This document shows positions 1 to 15,100 of a stretch of DNA of 64,000 bases, piece after piece. Made by a program: the position numbers and the translations under genes. The notes below the pieces were generated by a model. It saw only the letters and a list, made by a program, of their open reading frames with translations, was not told the DNA's origin and ran no database searches. The stretch is from Euonymus europaeus (Eukaryota; Streptophyta; Magnoliopsida; Celastrales; Celastraceae): positions 25,479,238 to 25,543,237 of the forward strand of contig OY756960.1 in NCBI GenBank assembly GCA_963580455.1, read 5' to 3'. Position 1 is the stretch's first letter. Every line of letters starts with the position of its first letter.

Positions 1-189
1 TCTTAATCTCGACTTAGTTTTTTCTTCCATGTAAAATAAGTCACTACCACCGCAGAAAAGCCAACAAATTAATCATGCCATCCAGCCACTATGATTTTTT
101 TAGAAGAGTAAGATAAATGACAATTTCATTCACAAGGCACACCAGGAAACTATGTATAAAGTCCATAACTAGGAGATTATGAAACTAAC

Positions 190-3100
190 CAGAGCAGCAA
201 GTTCTGTGGCCAGGCACTTCCTAGCTCTCTCAACGTATTCCCGTGCTTCGTCATACTTCATATCAGAAGATAAATAAGATAAATGTATAGGAAATACAAA
301 AACATAATCAGCTGCAAAACAGATATTATAAAGTTGATACCTTTCCTTTACGGACTAATAGTACAGCCCTGAAAAATGTACCATTACTACTTCCATCGCC
401 ATTACCAGTAGTGTTGCCCAAACCCCGAAGTTTAGTTTCATCGCCATCGTCTAATCGAGACACATACTCTGCCATTTGATCCCACTCCCCCATGTTCCAA
501 GCAGCATTGGCAGCCTGAAATTTACAAAACATTAACATATGCAATGCAAAGAACTGGAAACTCAGAGAAAATAGGAAAAAAAAATTAAAAACCAACCATT
601 GGTGCCATTTCCAGTCGAGCAGCTGGCTCTGCAGGTGTCCAATATTCCTTGCACAGGTTGTTAAGTTCTTCCCATCGAGCAAGTGCGGCAAGGCATCGCA
701 TTCTCCCTTCATAATAAAATGTAAGCAGTCAGAAACAAATACTGCAGAAACTTCAACAAAACTTGATTTCCTTCTCTCCTAGAGTTTTGCTTTCAGTTGG
801 AATAAATAGTAGGTCATTTAATAAGCTCACTAATTTTAAGTCAAGAAAAAAATCCAATAGTCTCATCAAATGTATAAAACCAAATAAGACGAACCCAGGC
901 ACAAGTTACAGCAACTAAAGTAACTTGGGGAGCAAAGACACAGCTCCCCTCCAACCCCATCTTGGAAAGACTGTTTCTAATTTCTATGGTTACTTTCAGT
1001 GGCAAAATAATGACTTAAAAAGGCTAGGCAACTTGCTTTAAGCTTTGAATGTCTGATAGCAATATTTGGCATCGGATGGTTGACACATGACCGAAATATA
1101 CATACATACTAACACACACACACACACACTATTTTAGAAAATTACTAGTTTCAGCAAAGAGCACTCCATGCGTTAAGAAGCCTGTGCCACTGGAAACCCA
1201 ATTGCCACCGACAAAAATGTAGATGCATTTTTTACAAATTGAGGCTAAATGATTGACACAAATATTTCACTCCAAATGATAATAAAGCATTCCGCCAATG
1301 TTTGGTTAATTAACTCAAAGTATCAAATCAAAAACTTCAAGAAGAATGCTATTATGAGGTGTTGAGATCATAACAATTACTTCTGATATAATAGCGCACC
1401 CACATGATTGGGGAATCAAGAAACTGACTTCTGAAAGGGCAATTAGTAATCATTAATCAAATGAAGAAAAAAAAGATAAAATAGCCGACAAGCCCTAGTT
1501 AAGATACCTAATGTAGCTTCCAAAACAAGGTGAGGACTTGATGCTTGCGAGGTTTTGTTAGTGTATGCTTTGAGAGCATCATCCCACCTCTGCAATTTTT
1601 CATACCTAAACAAGGGGATTAAGTATTAAAAACACTGTGAATACAGGAAATGTAAATGGTGTATTTCGTAAGTTGTTAATGATACCATGATTCCTTCAAC
1701 TGAACATCAAGGTGCTGCTGTGCATGTGTCAATATTCCAACTGCAGCCTAAGATTTTTTTTTTTTAAAAAAAAACATGATCAACAATAAAACATGAATAC
1801 AATGCCATCTCATGAAGATACCACTGAGATAAACATTAAATTTCTCTTCAGAACTAAACCTCATGCTGATGTAACTGATTATTTATATGAATAAGAGCTT
1901 CAACTACAGCAACGGGATTAGCGTCCATCCTCCTCAAATGTGCACCTTCAAATTCCATTTCTTTGTAATGAAGTGCCTTTGCAAATGCACGACACTGAAA
2001 AAACAAGTGTTATTTAATAAAACCAGGATCAGTGAAAGATATCAGCAAAACACATAATATAAAAGAAAGTCATATGTACCTTTTCAGCAAGAGCACCAAG
2101 GAGACGGATGTCGATAGGAAGAGTTTTCTCATCATGTTCCATGAACTCTGCCTGCGAGAACTCGAATTAATGAAATTGTTCATAAAATTTCATGATGAAT
2201 AAACATGGTGAAAAGAACAATGTCAAAATTTCCAGAAGCAAATAAGCAGTGTTCCACTAACATTTATACAAAAGATTGCATCTGTTCCTGCCCTCTTCCC
2301 TCCTTTTTTAAAATAGTAACTCCCAATCATCACGATTTAAATTAAGAAGAAAAGCACAAGCTAGCAAATCAGGCTAATCACACTACAGCCATGGTCTATT
2401 AAGAATCCAGGACCATCAGCCAAACCAACTTAAAATATTCAAAGATGTAGAAACACCTTAAAGTGTCAAATTTTTCGACCATAGCAGATGGCTCTCACAG
2501 AAGGTTTTCCTCAAATGCCATTGACCAATCTTGAAAAGAACTCCACACTTCTTTTGCTTTTAAGAAACTCTAGATGTCTTATCAACACAAGAAAAGCATT
2601 GTCCACTAGTCAAACAATTCCATTTCAAAAAGTATGACGGATCAGCTCTAAGTACTTGTATCCAAACATTGTCAAGTAGATAAACAAATTAGCTTTGGTG
2701 AGAGGCCGGATAAATTATAATGATGATAACGTTGGAAAAGGCTCAGTCACGTGTATATGTTGGTGCTCTTCTTTTAAAAATAGGAGGAATATCTAAAAAG
2801 GACAAAGTTAGCTATCTTAAGATTAGACATCCAACCAAAACTATTTAGCGGAATTCCTGTTTCATGCAATGCAATGATAAATACTGTATAGCACAAGAAT
2901 GTTTATCACAAACGGGCAAAGTTAGCTCTCTTAAGAATAGACATCCAACCCCACACCGCCAACACCCCCAACCCACCAAATTGGATTGTCCTCCTCTCTC
3001 ATCCTGACTGACATGTAAATGGCTTCCGTAAAATTAATAAAAATGTTCCTCTCCCAATCCATAGCATTCCTATTGAAAGGAACATTAACTGATGATTGTT

Positions 3101-6100
3101 TAGGTTAGCAAAGTCCAGTCTTTTTTGAAATTATTGCATTAAACAATTCAAGGTCCAACATAAACAATGCACAAGTCATTGAACACAGCGGGTTTGTTCT
3201 TTTTCATTGGCAAATTGAGGTACCTCAGTGAGTCACATAATTTAGAGAAGTGTTTCTTTTATTTAATAACTCCAAGTATACAATAAAAACCTTGGTTAAA
3301 AAACAATCTGATTGGAGCACCTTGATTCATTAGATTATCTGTTAATCTTTGGGGGTGGGTTTAATACAGAACAATATTATTTTGCAGAAGTCTATTCATT
3401 GGAAGAAATCATACACTAAATGTGGAAAGAAAAGTGAAATACAGAAGGGATGTCAATTGTCAAGATACCATTGGCTCAAAACCAAAAGAGTTTTCATCTG
3501 CTTGGAAAGGAGATATCAAAAGATAAATGTCGGATCATCTCAGGAAGATTTGGGTGAGAAGAAAATGGCTAGTGAGATGCCACTTTTATCAGACCTTGAC
3601 GTAAAAGATCACAAGAGTGATGAGCAAACGAAGATCCCAACCAAACCAATGGAATTGTAAGTCGTACTTCTTTAAGAGCATGGTTTTGGTAGATTGGTTA
3701 ATACTTTAAGGATTTCTGTGAGAAGACAAAAACAGTTAAAAGAATGCAACCTATATTTCATGTAACTGAAAGATATTTATGGACACTCATAATACTTCCA
3801 AAAAAATAATAATAAAAAGCACAACTATCTTTCAGGAGGCATGATGTAAAACTAAAAACTCTAGATGCTGTATGTTGAAAATACATACCAAGTTAAGAAG
3901 TGTAGCTAGAATTTCTGGAGGAATATTTGGAGATGAAAATGCCATCTCTAAACTTCGTACCAGCTGTCTCTGACTGGCCTCATTCAGTTGTGCCCAACAG
4001 CTAACAAAGCCAGCAGCAAACAATTCTCGGCCAACAAAAGGCTGCGAATTCGAAAAATCAATACCCAGAAATCCAAAGAAATACAGAATTGAAAACTTTA
4101 GTCGTACCTGTAACTGTGCAAGTCTAGCACAAGTTCGCAATGCTGGAGATGGTGATTCCCTCAGAAGTTCTATGCTAAAATGCCGCATCCATTCTGCCCA
4201 ATCCTCCTTCGTACTGCGTTGAGAAGCCTCTCCAGCAGTACGCAGTCGACCATCATTAACCTGCAACAAAAACATAAAATTTAGCAACCAATATGTGCAA
4301 GTGATAAAAAGCAGAACCAGATTTGCAAACCTAGCAAGCATAAGCCATAAGGATGACAAAGTAAGCATTCCTAAGGTTCATTCAGATCAAAAAATAAGTA
4401 TGATAAGAACAAAACCCAGCTAAGAGTTAGCTTTAGGAAGCAAGTCAATTTATAATAATATTCATGTCACCAACAAAAAAGTATGGGATATACCATCTAA
4501 TGAAGATTATATATATATATATAGACACACAGTATATAGGGAGAGAGGGAAATAAACGATGCACACAAGCATATTTATCCATAACATGTGCAAATTGTCA
4601 CAGCTTGGACTATCCATAAAACAATGTTGAACATGAAACTTCTATTTGATGAAAGAGTATTAATTTAATTAATGATTGTAAAGGCAAGACTCGAAACCTG
4701 CACCCTGTACAATTATAGACAATACTTAACATGAACATTAAATGAAGTCATTTCAATTTCTATACAAAACACAAAGCCAAATCCCCTCTACTTATAAAAG
4801 TTCAAACTATTTATATACCTTCTGCTTAAAAGTATTCATCATCCTATCCCTTCAAAACTAGATGTTGAGCCCATGACTTCAGATGTCTATCATAGACATC
4901 TCTTTCTTTCATGGAAAATAAAAGCAAAACATAGAAACTGTCTGAAGTAACAATCCAGAGGATAAACCTTTTACATGTTTCACAAATGACTCAACTTACA
5001 TAATATTTTTATCAAATGCACCCCCAACCTACAGGATAATGGAAAAAGAAATTTGTTTCCTTAATCCTTTATACTCACTCTACCATCACAGGAACATTGA
5101 CTAATACAAATGCAATCCAGCAGGCAATGTACCTACAGCCCATAAATACAATAGCAGTTCCGAAACCTCACTGTAAGAGCAACCGCAATGGTTGCATTTT
5201 GTTGGGCCAACAAATTGTGTGGAAATGTTTGTTTTTGCTGGTGTGACTATATTGGAAGACGTGTTTTGTTGATGTAGTTGTATTGAGATATGTATTTTGG
5301 TGATGTGGATGATGATATGACTTGACTTTTTGTAATAAAGGTGGGACTCAATCTTTATTTTGGTGTAAATTTAATAGGGATAGTATGAAGGATAAGAAAG
5401 TTGTTGGCTTGACTAAAATTGAGAGAAAATATTTAGGGATTTATGTTTTGCTGATGTGGCTATATTGGGAGATGTGTGGTTTGAATTTTGTGTAATTGAA
5501 TTGGAACCCAAAATATGGGTTCGCTAGCCTAACAAAATCTCTCCATTGTTGTTGCTCTAAGAGGGCTCGTTCGTCACTACTACTGGGTTCTGGTTCCAGG
5601 TCAAGAAAGCCCTAACATGATTTGTGAGGCATTTTGATCCACTTTTTCTTGCACCATCACCCCCCCTCCGGGTTCTGGTTCCAGAAAAGGCCAACACTTT
5701 TGGGCTCCTGTGATTGTCTTGGATTAAAACAATATATATATGTAATATCTTCCCCTTCTTTCTCTACCATCATTAATGCATCTTTAGGTCATCAAAAGGT
5801 ATAAGGAGATCCAACATCACATTTCTTTCTCTTTTTTTCAGGAACTTGCAGAATCTAATTATAAACTAGTTGATTCCCAGAATGAATAAAGTGGAAGCCG
5901 ATTTTTCAGGTGGTAAAACAAAAGAAAAGAACTTCAGCTTGGAAGAGAGACCTCTCTCAAAGGGAGAAGAATTAATACTAATAAAATACCCTAGCTAATC
6001 CACCGGTTTATGTTATGCATTAGTCCTCCACGCAAGATCTCCATTAGAAAGAGATGAATTTAAAAGTATCAAGTCTATATGACATTTCAATAAGTTGCTG

Positions 6101-9100
6101 AAGCAAAATGAAACTTTCTAGAGAGATGAGGGTCAGAGCATTAGGCAGGATTTTAAGAGAGGAAGGAGGAAATAGGTGTCCGAGGGAACATTAGAAAATT
6201 CCTTTTCTACAGTTGAAGTCCAGCTGAAGAAAATCCACCGAGTATGATCATTAATTACTATTAGGACCAAAAAAACTGATCATCTCAGTTCTATAGCATG
6301 TAAAAAAACGTAAATACAACATGCAGGATACACTGTCAAAAGCATAGAATGTACGTTCTGCAAACCATAAGGAATACCACTGACAAATTGTTTCCAGTCC
6401 ACTAAAGTTTTTAACCAGTTAGAATTTCATAATAAAAGAAAAACAAGTTGGAATGGACTTGCAGGGAAACACATTTATAATCTGTCTATTATATAGAGAA
6501 TCTTTCTTACTATCTTCTTTTCTTTGGGTGATTGATCATGTGGGTATACTTTAAACAAGTAGTTTTTTTTCCATCTGAATAGTCATTGCTTATCAATGCA
6601 TTTGGCATCACTTATGAGCTTGGGCAACAGCTTCTTACTAGTTAAAACAAAATATTGCCTCAATATGACAGACCTTCGATTGTATAAACACGACAATCTT
6701 CAAAGCAAATGAAAATAACAGCAGAATAAAACATAAAACACAAGACATAAATAAAGAAATATATCCTACCTGATGCCCTCTAAGTTGTCTCTGCACATCA
6801 GTCCCATCTTCGTATGGATCATTGTCCATATCATTCAGAGGGTCACTAATAACCTCCGCAGGATGACGTCGACTTAACCTTTGAGCAGCCGTGCTTCCCA
6901 AGATTAGTGGTTCACGTCTACGCAGACGTCCTTCAATTTCCTCGAATTCTTTATGCTGAGATCAGAATTTCCTAAATCAGTATATAATTCCACATAGAAA
7001 TATCAATGCAATAACAAATGAAAATAATTAGATAAAAAGCAAGACCCGCAATCGATGTTTCAGCAAAAGTTTGTGTATGGATGGGATGAAGATTGTGAAG
7101 TCCTCTCCAAGGGCATGAGCAAGACAGCAAAGCGCATCAACAGCATCTTTCCGCAGCTCATCATTTTTCCTGTAAAGAAAAAATTGACACAGTTGAGGCA
7201 TCCTAAAAGTGCAGCACCCAGTAGACATATAAACACAGAGGAAAATAAATCTCATATTCTGAACTTGCAATGTCATCACAGGCTACAGATAAATGAAAAA
7301 ACACAAGCAGAAACCGTCAATAGAAAATAAAGTTATAAACTCACACAATTTACTGACAATAGAAACCATCAATACACAGACAAACACAACCCTATTATAA
7401 CACAGAGTCTTGAAATGAGACATGTTTCTACATCACTACGACAACAATGGAAGGGGAAGCGAGATTTACCCATCCAAGACAAGCTTCAAATGGTGAACAA
7501 GAGAAGAAATGTGACCAGTAACCTGAAAAATGAGGGGAGTAGTAGGGAGATAACAGTAAAACAAATTATTACAGGAAGATTAAAAAACACAGACAGCGAC
7601 ACACAAAGTAAGATCTGATATTATGCATTCAGACTAATAAAATGAGAAAAGCACACCCACCAACCTGCACTCGTGGGATCAATCTTGTCAGAGTTCTAAT
7701 AGCAGCACGTCTTATCTCCACTGAAGCATCAACCTTAAACAATCGAATAAGTGCAGGAAGAAGTAGGTGCATATGTTCATCCAGTGTTCCTGCGTTATAA
7801 AATTGTAATCATTAATCTTCATGGTTTCTAGTCAAGACTAAACTAAACAATAAATTTTACTTTAGTACTTCGAAACAGACAAACATGTGGCCTAGTGGTA
7901 GAGTTCACGGGTGAAACTTGGGAGTCACAAATTCAATTCCTGAAAACAGCCATCACATATTAGATAGAGGTAAGGTATGAGTACATCCTCTGTCTCTGAC
8001 CACACCCACTATAGGAGCCTTGTGCATGGGAGTTGTTTATCTTTTACCTGTTTACTTAGTGTTCTGGCATTTGCAATATGATTTTGGAGGTAATCTCTCT
8101 ATCCTCCTCGTCATTCCATTTGTGGACCTTCCTGGCGCAATGGCGCTTAATGAATTTCTTTCTCCATACAAAAAACACACAAGATGGCGGCCTCTTATTC
8201 CCTTATTGGTAGTGAAGCAAAAGAACAACACAAAAAAACAAAGTTATACCCCATCTAACCCTGATGCCTTTCTAGCTCCAAACTTGAGAACGCTTTTCGT
8301 ATTGTTAAACAAGGGTGAGGATATGAACGTCTGCCCTTGGGATAGGGCAACGAGAAGCTTGACCACTTGAACTAGTGTTGCTCCTCCCAAACTTGAAGAC
8401 TACAAATCTAAAAATTTTCAAAAATAGGAAGCAAAGGCCAAAACCATTAGTCCAATGCCGGTCCACATTCTCCTCTTACTATCACTCTTTGGGATACAAA
8501 ATAATAATAATAATTTGAATCTAATACAAATATTTGATCTCACCTTTTTCTAATTTCAATAGGGTTTCAAGCGCTGATCTAACCCTGCTGAATAAAAGTA
8601 TCCTTAGCCCTTTAAAACAATCACGGAGAGCCTTTAGGCATATAAAGACAGCTACTAGCCAAATGATCTTATCAACATCCTCAAAGGAGATCTATGATTT
8701 CTTTATTGATAATTGTTTTAGTTGCATCAAGTTCTGGGGAGGCAGTTGTAGAAGTGAAGCCTATCGACAAGCCGACCATCAAATACGAGATTGGGCCCTT
8801 TCTCAAAGATTTAATGGAATGGCCCAGCCCACATAAGAGCACTTACGTCATATGGGAACTCATGGCCGGAAAAAATCCTTAAGGTTTTGATATCTGGTAG
8901 GAATAATAAAAGTCAAAGTCCAGGCAGGTTGGTGAGCCTAGTGATATCCTCTCTCCATAGCAATCTACTTGAGCCTCCTTGTAGTTCTTGGGGTGGCACC
9001 CCCTTGGTGCCTAAATAAACTTTTAACCATTCAAAAAAAAGATCTTATCAACATTTACCTTCAGCAAACATCCTAGTCCTAACAAATCCCATTGTTCTTT

Positions 9101-12100
9101 CCATCCAAAAGGGGAAGATGTTTGGTAAAATCAGTCTTGCTTTCTCAATAGGGTCCTATTTATAACACATATGCTTGTTTCTAGATACCACAAAAAGAAA
9201 CCTTCTTGTTTCTTGTCCAGGTGTCAACCTCCACTCTCTATCCATGCCCTAACTTAGAAGCTACATCAATATAGTATGCAATCTACGACCCAAATCTGGG
9301 ACAAACTCCAGAGAACTATTCTAGTGAGCAACTCTGACAACTATATTTAAGACTCAAAGTAGATATTCTAGATGCCAATATTCAAAGTTCAATGAAGATT
9401 AACCTTGAAATTTCATTATCAATTATACCATGTTTGGCTACAAGAAATATACTATTTATCAGAAGACTAAAAAGTGAATAGGACTAACCACCAAACACTT
9501 CAAGAGTATGAAGAATGTCCAAGACATAGGTGTAGTCATTACACCTCTCCGCGTCACTTAGAACTTGTATACAGCATGGGAGAATATCCGGTAGATAGGT
9601 TCTGAATTCATCATTCAGAGCCAAGCAAAGCTGCTCCACTAGATGCAAAACCTGAAAAGTAAAAGAGCATAGGAAGGTGGGAGGACAGAGAGATGACAAT
9701 AGTTCAGATATGAAGGTAAAGGGAGTGAGATGGAGAAAAATGGAGAAACAAATCACAAACAGGATGTTGCGTGCAGGATACTAATCTAATAAAATATTAG
9801 AATAAAAAAAAATCTTACAGGGAAGCCACCAGAAGGACGATTGGCAGCTGGAAAACCGAAGGATGACCATAATTCGGAAATTAACGAGAGCAACTCGGGC
9901 AAATATTTACGAATATGCTGCATATGAATATGCACATTAAAGCTCCATCAAACATTTTCAGAATACCATTCTACAATTAAAATGATTCTGTACATAAAAA
10001 TATATACCTGACGCACAATAGAAACGAGGGTCCCAAGCTTCCATGTTATAAAATCCTTTAGATGATCATCACAGGTGCGAACTGTGTGAAAAAGATCTGG
10101 CAAAACCTACATAAAAATTTGATCAATCAGAAACAACAAAAAGAAACGTCAAGAGGGGAACATCTAAAATATCAAGAGGGGAACATCAATAGATATACCT
10201 TTGGTAAGTATGGAATGCAACCCAGACCCATTGACTAATCTCGCAAGCAAACCAAATAATGACAATAATATCAACAAACAAATCATAGAGAAAACACAAA
10301 CAGTAACATGAATCAAAGAAACAAAAACACCATTCCCTCAAGTGAACATACCTTAAAAATGAACATAAGAGATCCAACAACCTTTTGGTGATAACTAGCC
10401 AGTGAAGGATCCCTAAGTATTCTCATGAGAGAGTTGATAGCAACCTGAATTCAATAGAGATGTTCAAAACAACCAAGTATGAAGAGAATGATATATGAGT
10501 TTTAAGTACTACCGTTGAGAAATAATCCTCAGATGTAGCAAAAGACGGCCTCAGTTCCATAGGAAGTTCATCCATGGATGGAATGTGTTGACCTGAATCA
10601 CTGGCTGCACGACCAACTTCCCCATGTGACCCAGACAAACTTTGCTGATTTCTTTTATGTGCATGAGGATCTAGAGCCCCCATAATACCAAGAACCTGAA
10701 GGCTCAAAAAGTTACTACACATAAAAAGGTTCTAAACGATACAACTGACTGTTGTAGCTCATATGAAGCTACCTTTAGTACTTCACGTCTAGTAGACCAC
10801 ACCAACTCCCCATTCAACAATTTCAAAAGCAAGCCAAGTAATAGGGGGTATTCATTGTAGGGAGTTATGACGTACCTGTCAAAGCACACAACCATTCACA
10901 TAAAATATTATAAATGAAAAATAACACCCAATGCACAAAGCTCCAACAGTGGTAGTTGGGTCCAATGGGCACTGGATATACATATTAATCGTACATATCT
11001 CGATATGAAGCAACACAATTAGTCTCTGAAATTAATACTACAATCATTTTGTTATAATATTTGTCCTCCAAACCACTGCACATATCTGAATCTATTCAAA
11101 AATATCCACACCAATGGGCTGATGCACTACTTAGTTTTGCAAACCTTTATCATTGTTATAACTCTAAATCCATGCATCCATCGATTATGTTTTTATCTGG
11201 GCACTCCCTTAATGCCCAAACTGTACTTTATATATCAGAAAAGATATATTAAAAAATAAGAAAAAAAGTAATAATCTGACACCAAAAAATAAAAGAAAAA
11301 GGCAATAACTAACATGATAGTGGATCTGAATAGCTAAATTGAGCAACACTAGTTAGTATCAAAGGAAATTCAACCGAGTGTTTGTCAGGAATAACATTTA
11401 ACATCCACAACATCCATCCACAAGATCACTGACAAACAAGAATGTGGAAACAAATCAATATTTATCATTTCTCAACTGCAATATACAGCAAAAACACCCA
11501 CAGTTATAGCAGGATCTAAAAGGCACACATATAAACATTGTTCCCCAAATGTTGTGAAAAGTCTGCTTCCGTCACTTGAGCCTATGACGCCTAGTTTGCA
11601 AAAAAGCAACTTTAGCGCGCACACGAAAGCTCCCGCTTAATTTTCAACAATGACACCAATAATATACATATACACACATATAGATATAACTTGTTTTCAA
11701 GAAAATTGAAATATTTTTTTATGCAACATAATAGCCATGTCATACCCGGTGCTCTGTACCACTTGACCAAGAGTTGAAACAGCCACTTCACGTTTTGCAA
11801 CTGCTGCTCCATCCAGTAAAGCATCGACAATTAAAGGCATAAGCTCAGAAATGTACCGTCGCATTGCAAAACCACCCTACACAAACCACAAACCAAAAGG
11901 ATTTACCCGTATTGCTAACATACTGAGTACAACATGACCATTAGCAATTTCAACAATGAATATACTATTCCATACTTCAGTTCTGAACTTCTGATAGCAC
12001 CAAATAAGATAGTTTTAAAGACTTTACGGTTTTAACATCCCTCAAAGGAGCCTCAAGAAAAAGTTATCCAGTGTACATATAACAATTAATCCCAACTCAA

Positions 12101-15100
12101 ACTAAAATTTCCATGAAAACAGTAGTTTACCCACCACTCTGGCGAGATCACCAACAGTCACTAGTACTCCACTAATTATGCCATGATTGGCACTGACCCC
12201 AGTGCCCTCAAGAAGTCTTGCCACAAGAGCCTGAAACATAAGAATTCCGCGAGTGAAAAGGACTATAACAAATTTAAAAATAACTGAATAAATGTCAAAA
12301 TGAATATACAAATTGAGAAAGAAACCTTATGCACTGGGGCAATGTATGGAAGGATTAGCCGTTCACAGTTACGAATCAAACAACCCAATAACTTTGCACT
12401 TTCCTCCTTGCATTTGTTATCTGCACTGCTGACATTGCAATAGAAATCAAAATGGGACATTTTTGCAGGATAATTAAGAACATCAAAAAAATTATCTACC
12501 TAACCCAGGTTCACCAAAATAATGGAAATAATAAGTTTGCATACAGCAATAAACATGTCACCTTTGTTCTAAATATGTCAGCAGCTGTATGAGATGTCTA
12601 CGAAGTGCTGGAAGAACATATGCTGGATTCTTTTCAGATAATCTTCCCGCCAAGGAGATGGCATATTCTCGAACCTCAAAATCCTTTTACAACAGCGAAC
12701 GGAAACAGAAAATACAACAAGAAATCAAAGATTTGAACAAAAATAAAACATATTTTGAAGAACAAAATACATGTAACTAACAAAGGTTCAGTGCATAGAA
12801 CGGGTCGACGCAATGAATAACTGAACAAAGCAACAAAAACACGTGTTGTCAACAGAAACATCTCTATCAATTATCAAATATCGATACAAAGAATCATCAA
12901 TAAGTCCTAAATTTAGAGCAGTTGAATATGTTTTTTGTATTTCAGATACCACAACACATTTTATCTGCGCGAATACAAGGGAAACAATTTTCTCATACAT
13001 TGAGATGGAGGAGAAAATTTTTTGAAAAAAAAAAACTATAAAAAACAGGCACACTTGTGTGCACACAAAAACACAGAGAAGGTGTATTTTCTCAACTACA
13101 ATAAATAAGTTACTTTCACGGAATGAAGGGAATTGCTTACATCAAATATGAAGTCCCAACATAGAGATAAACTGACAACATAACCAATGTAATACTATCA
13201 AAACAAACAAAAAGTACTGCTTATGCTCCAATGTAATATTATCATAAGGTGAAAGAGCGAAAAATTTTATTTCTTTCATTCATCGTTTTTGGCTTCAATC
13301 TCAACAGAAAGTTCCAGAGTAGTACAAGTGTACAACATGCTAAATACCAACACTATGAAGCACTTTGCATCAAACACATCAGAATTGTGGCTGGTACAGA
13401 ACTGCATAATTCCGAAAGATTAGCTGAACATAACCTACATACAAAGCTACTTGGGAAACTAGATGGGGGCATTTTTAACTAATGGATGTGCTCTGTGCAA
13501 GATATATGGGGAGTCAATGAACCATATTCAGCCACATTGCTTTTGGCCAAGAAAAAATTGGGAATGTAAAGATAAGTAGGGTCTCATCCTGGAACCGTTG
13601 AAAATTGGCTAAAGGCCTTGAAATTTTATTGCCAGTCCAAGGAACAACACTTGATGGGTTCCGACCAATTTGGAAATAAAGGAATTGCAATGTTTTTAAT
13701 GGGGGTGTGGAAACTTGCTTAGACATTACAAGTAATTACAAATTCTTTGCTTTTGGTTTAAAGGAGTTGGCAGTAAATGAGGCTATTCTACTTGATGTAA
13801 TAGAAACTCAGCAGTTGTAAGGGCAGTTACCCCCTTCGCACCCTTTTTATTTCAATTCATTCTCGCAACATTCAAAAAACACTATAAACAATTAGTTTGA
13901 TCATTAGTGTGTACCTAATCCCGTTCAGACTGCTCGGGCCATTTTAACTGCCTGTGTAAAATGCTAAGGTTTTAGTTTATGGTGAATAAATGCCTAAATA
14001 TAAGTCTTCATCGAGATTGGCCCATCTCCTTTACATATCTTTTCACTAATGACGGATTTGTCAGCTTATATTGGAATTCCACAGCTTTAGCAGTGAAGAA
14101 TCTCACCGTTTCCGAGAAATAATGTAAAGGAAACATGAAGTTAAGAAGAAACTAAAGTCCTCAGCATAAATCAGTCTTGCATACTGAATTTAGACGTTCT
14201 CTTCCTTTCAGTACATTGGGCATCAATCTAAACAGACCTTTCAATCATCCAATACACACTGAACACTAAACTACGACGCCATGTTTTTTCTTCTAATCAA
14301 ACAAAAACAGGGCTAGCACAAAAGTACACAATCGAACAAGAAACCATAAAAATCTGTGTTACTATAAATAAATCGCAATAAACCAAAAGCTTATCAAACA
14401 CAAACGTCATTGAAATGAAATTAAGAGCAAATAGCAAATGATGAATACTGTCGATGCCAGAATTTTATGCAAAAAATTGTCAGAAGCAAGCAAATATAGC
14501 AATTTCCTCAAAGATGAGCTCCTGGAAGAAAGAAAAAAAATATAAAAATAAATAGTTCATACGTTAATTTTCAAGAAATACACAACAAAGGGTAAGGCAA
14601 GTTCAAAAATTTGTGGCCCTTTGCATTCAAAATGTTCTCTTTTCTGAATGACAACTCAAAAATTATTGGCAAAATAGGGTTGAAGGATGTTCTATAATAG
14701 TCGTATTAATCACATAAACATCAAAATTGTTAAGCTCAGTTCAACATTTTGAGGGACAATTGAGATCAAGTGGTAGCTGAAATCATACCTCGTCATTTAA
14801 AGCAGCAAAAACTGCACTGAGACAATCAGCCTGGGCCAAAAACTCATCAAACCCTCTATCTCTGTGCATCGAGGAAAAGATAGAGTGGCGAACAGTAACA
14901 TCAGCGTCTGCAACAGCTGCTGTGAGAAGCTTCCCGACAAGCTGAAGGAAACCCAAGTTCAATTGTCAAACAAGAAATAACACATCTTAGAGTATTTACT
15001 AAAGTGTTCTCCAGTTCAGGAAAAGCACATGAATTGACCTCATCTCATCCATAATGCATGTTGAGTCAATTATAGATCAGATGGTCTTCTTTAAAGTTGG

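Noticed and set aside
13796..13880. LINE-like 3' end (CCCCCTTCGCACCC, then A-rich)
   Set aside because: Similar in style to the two called LINE ends, but too degenerate and without a target duplication.
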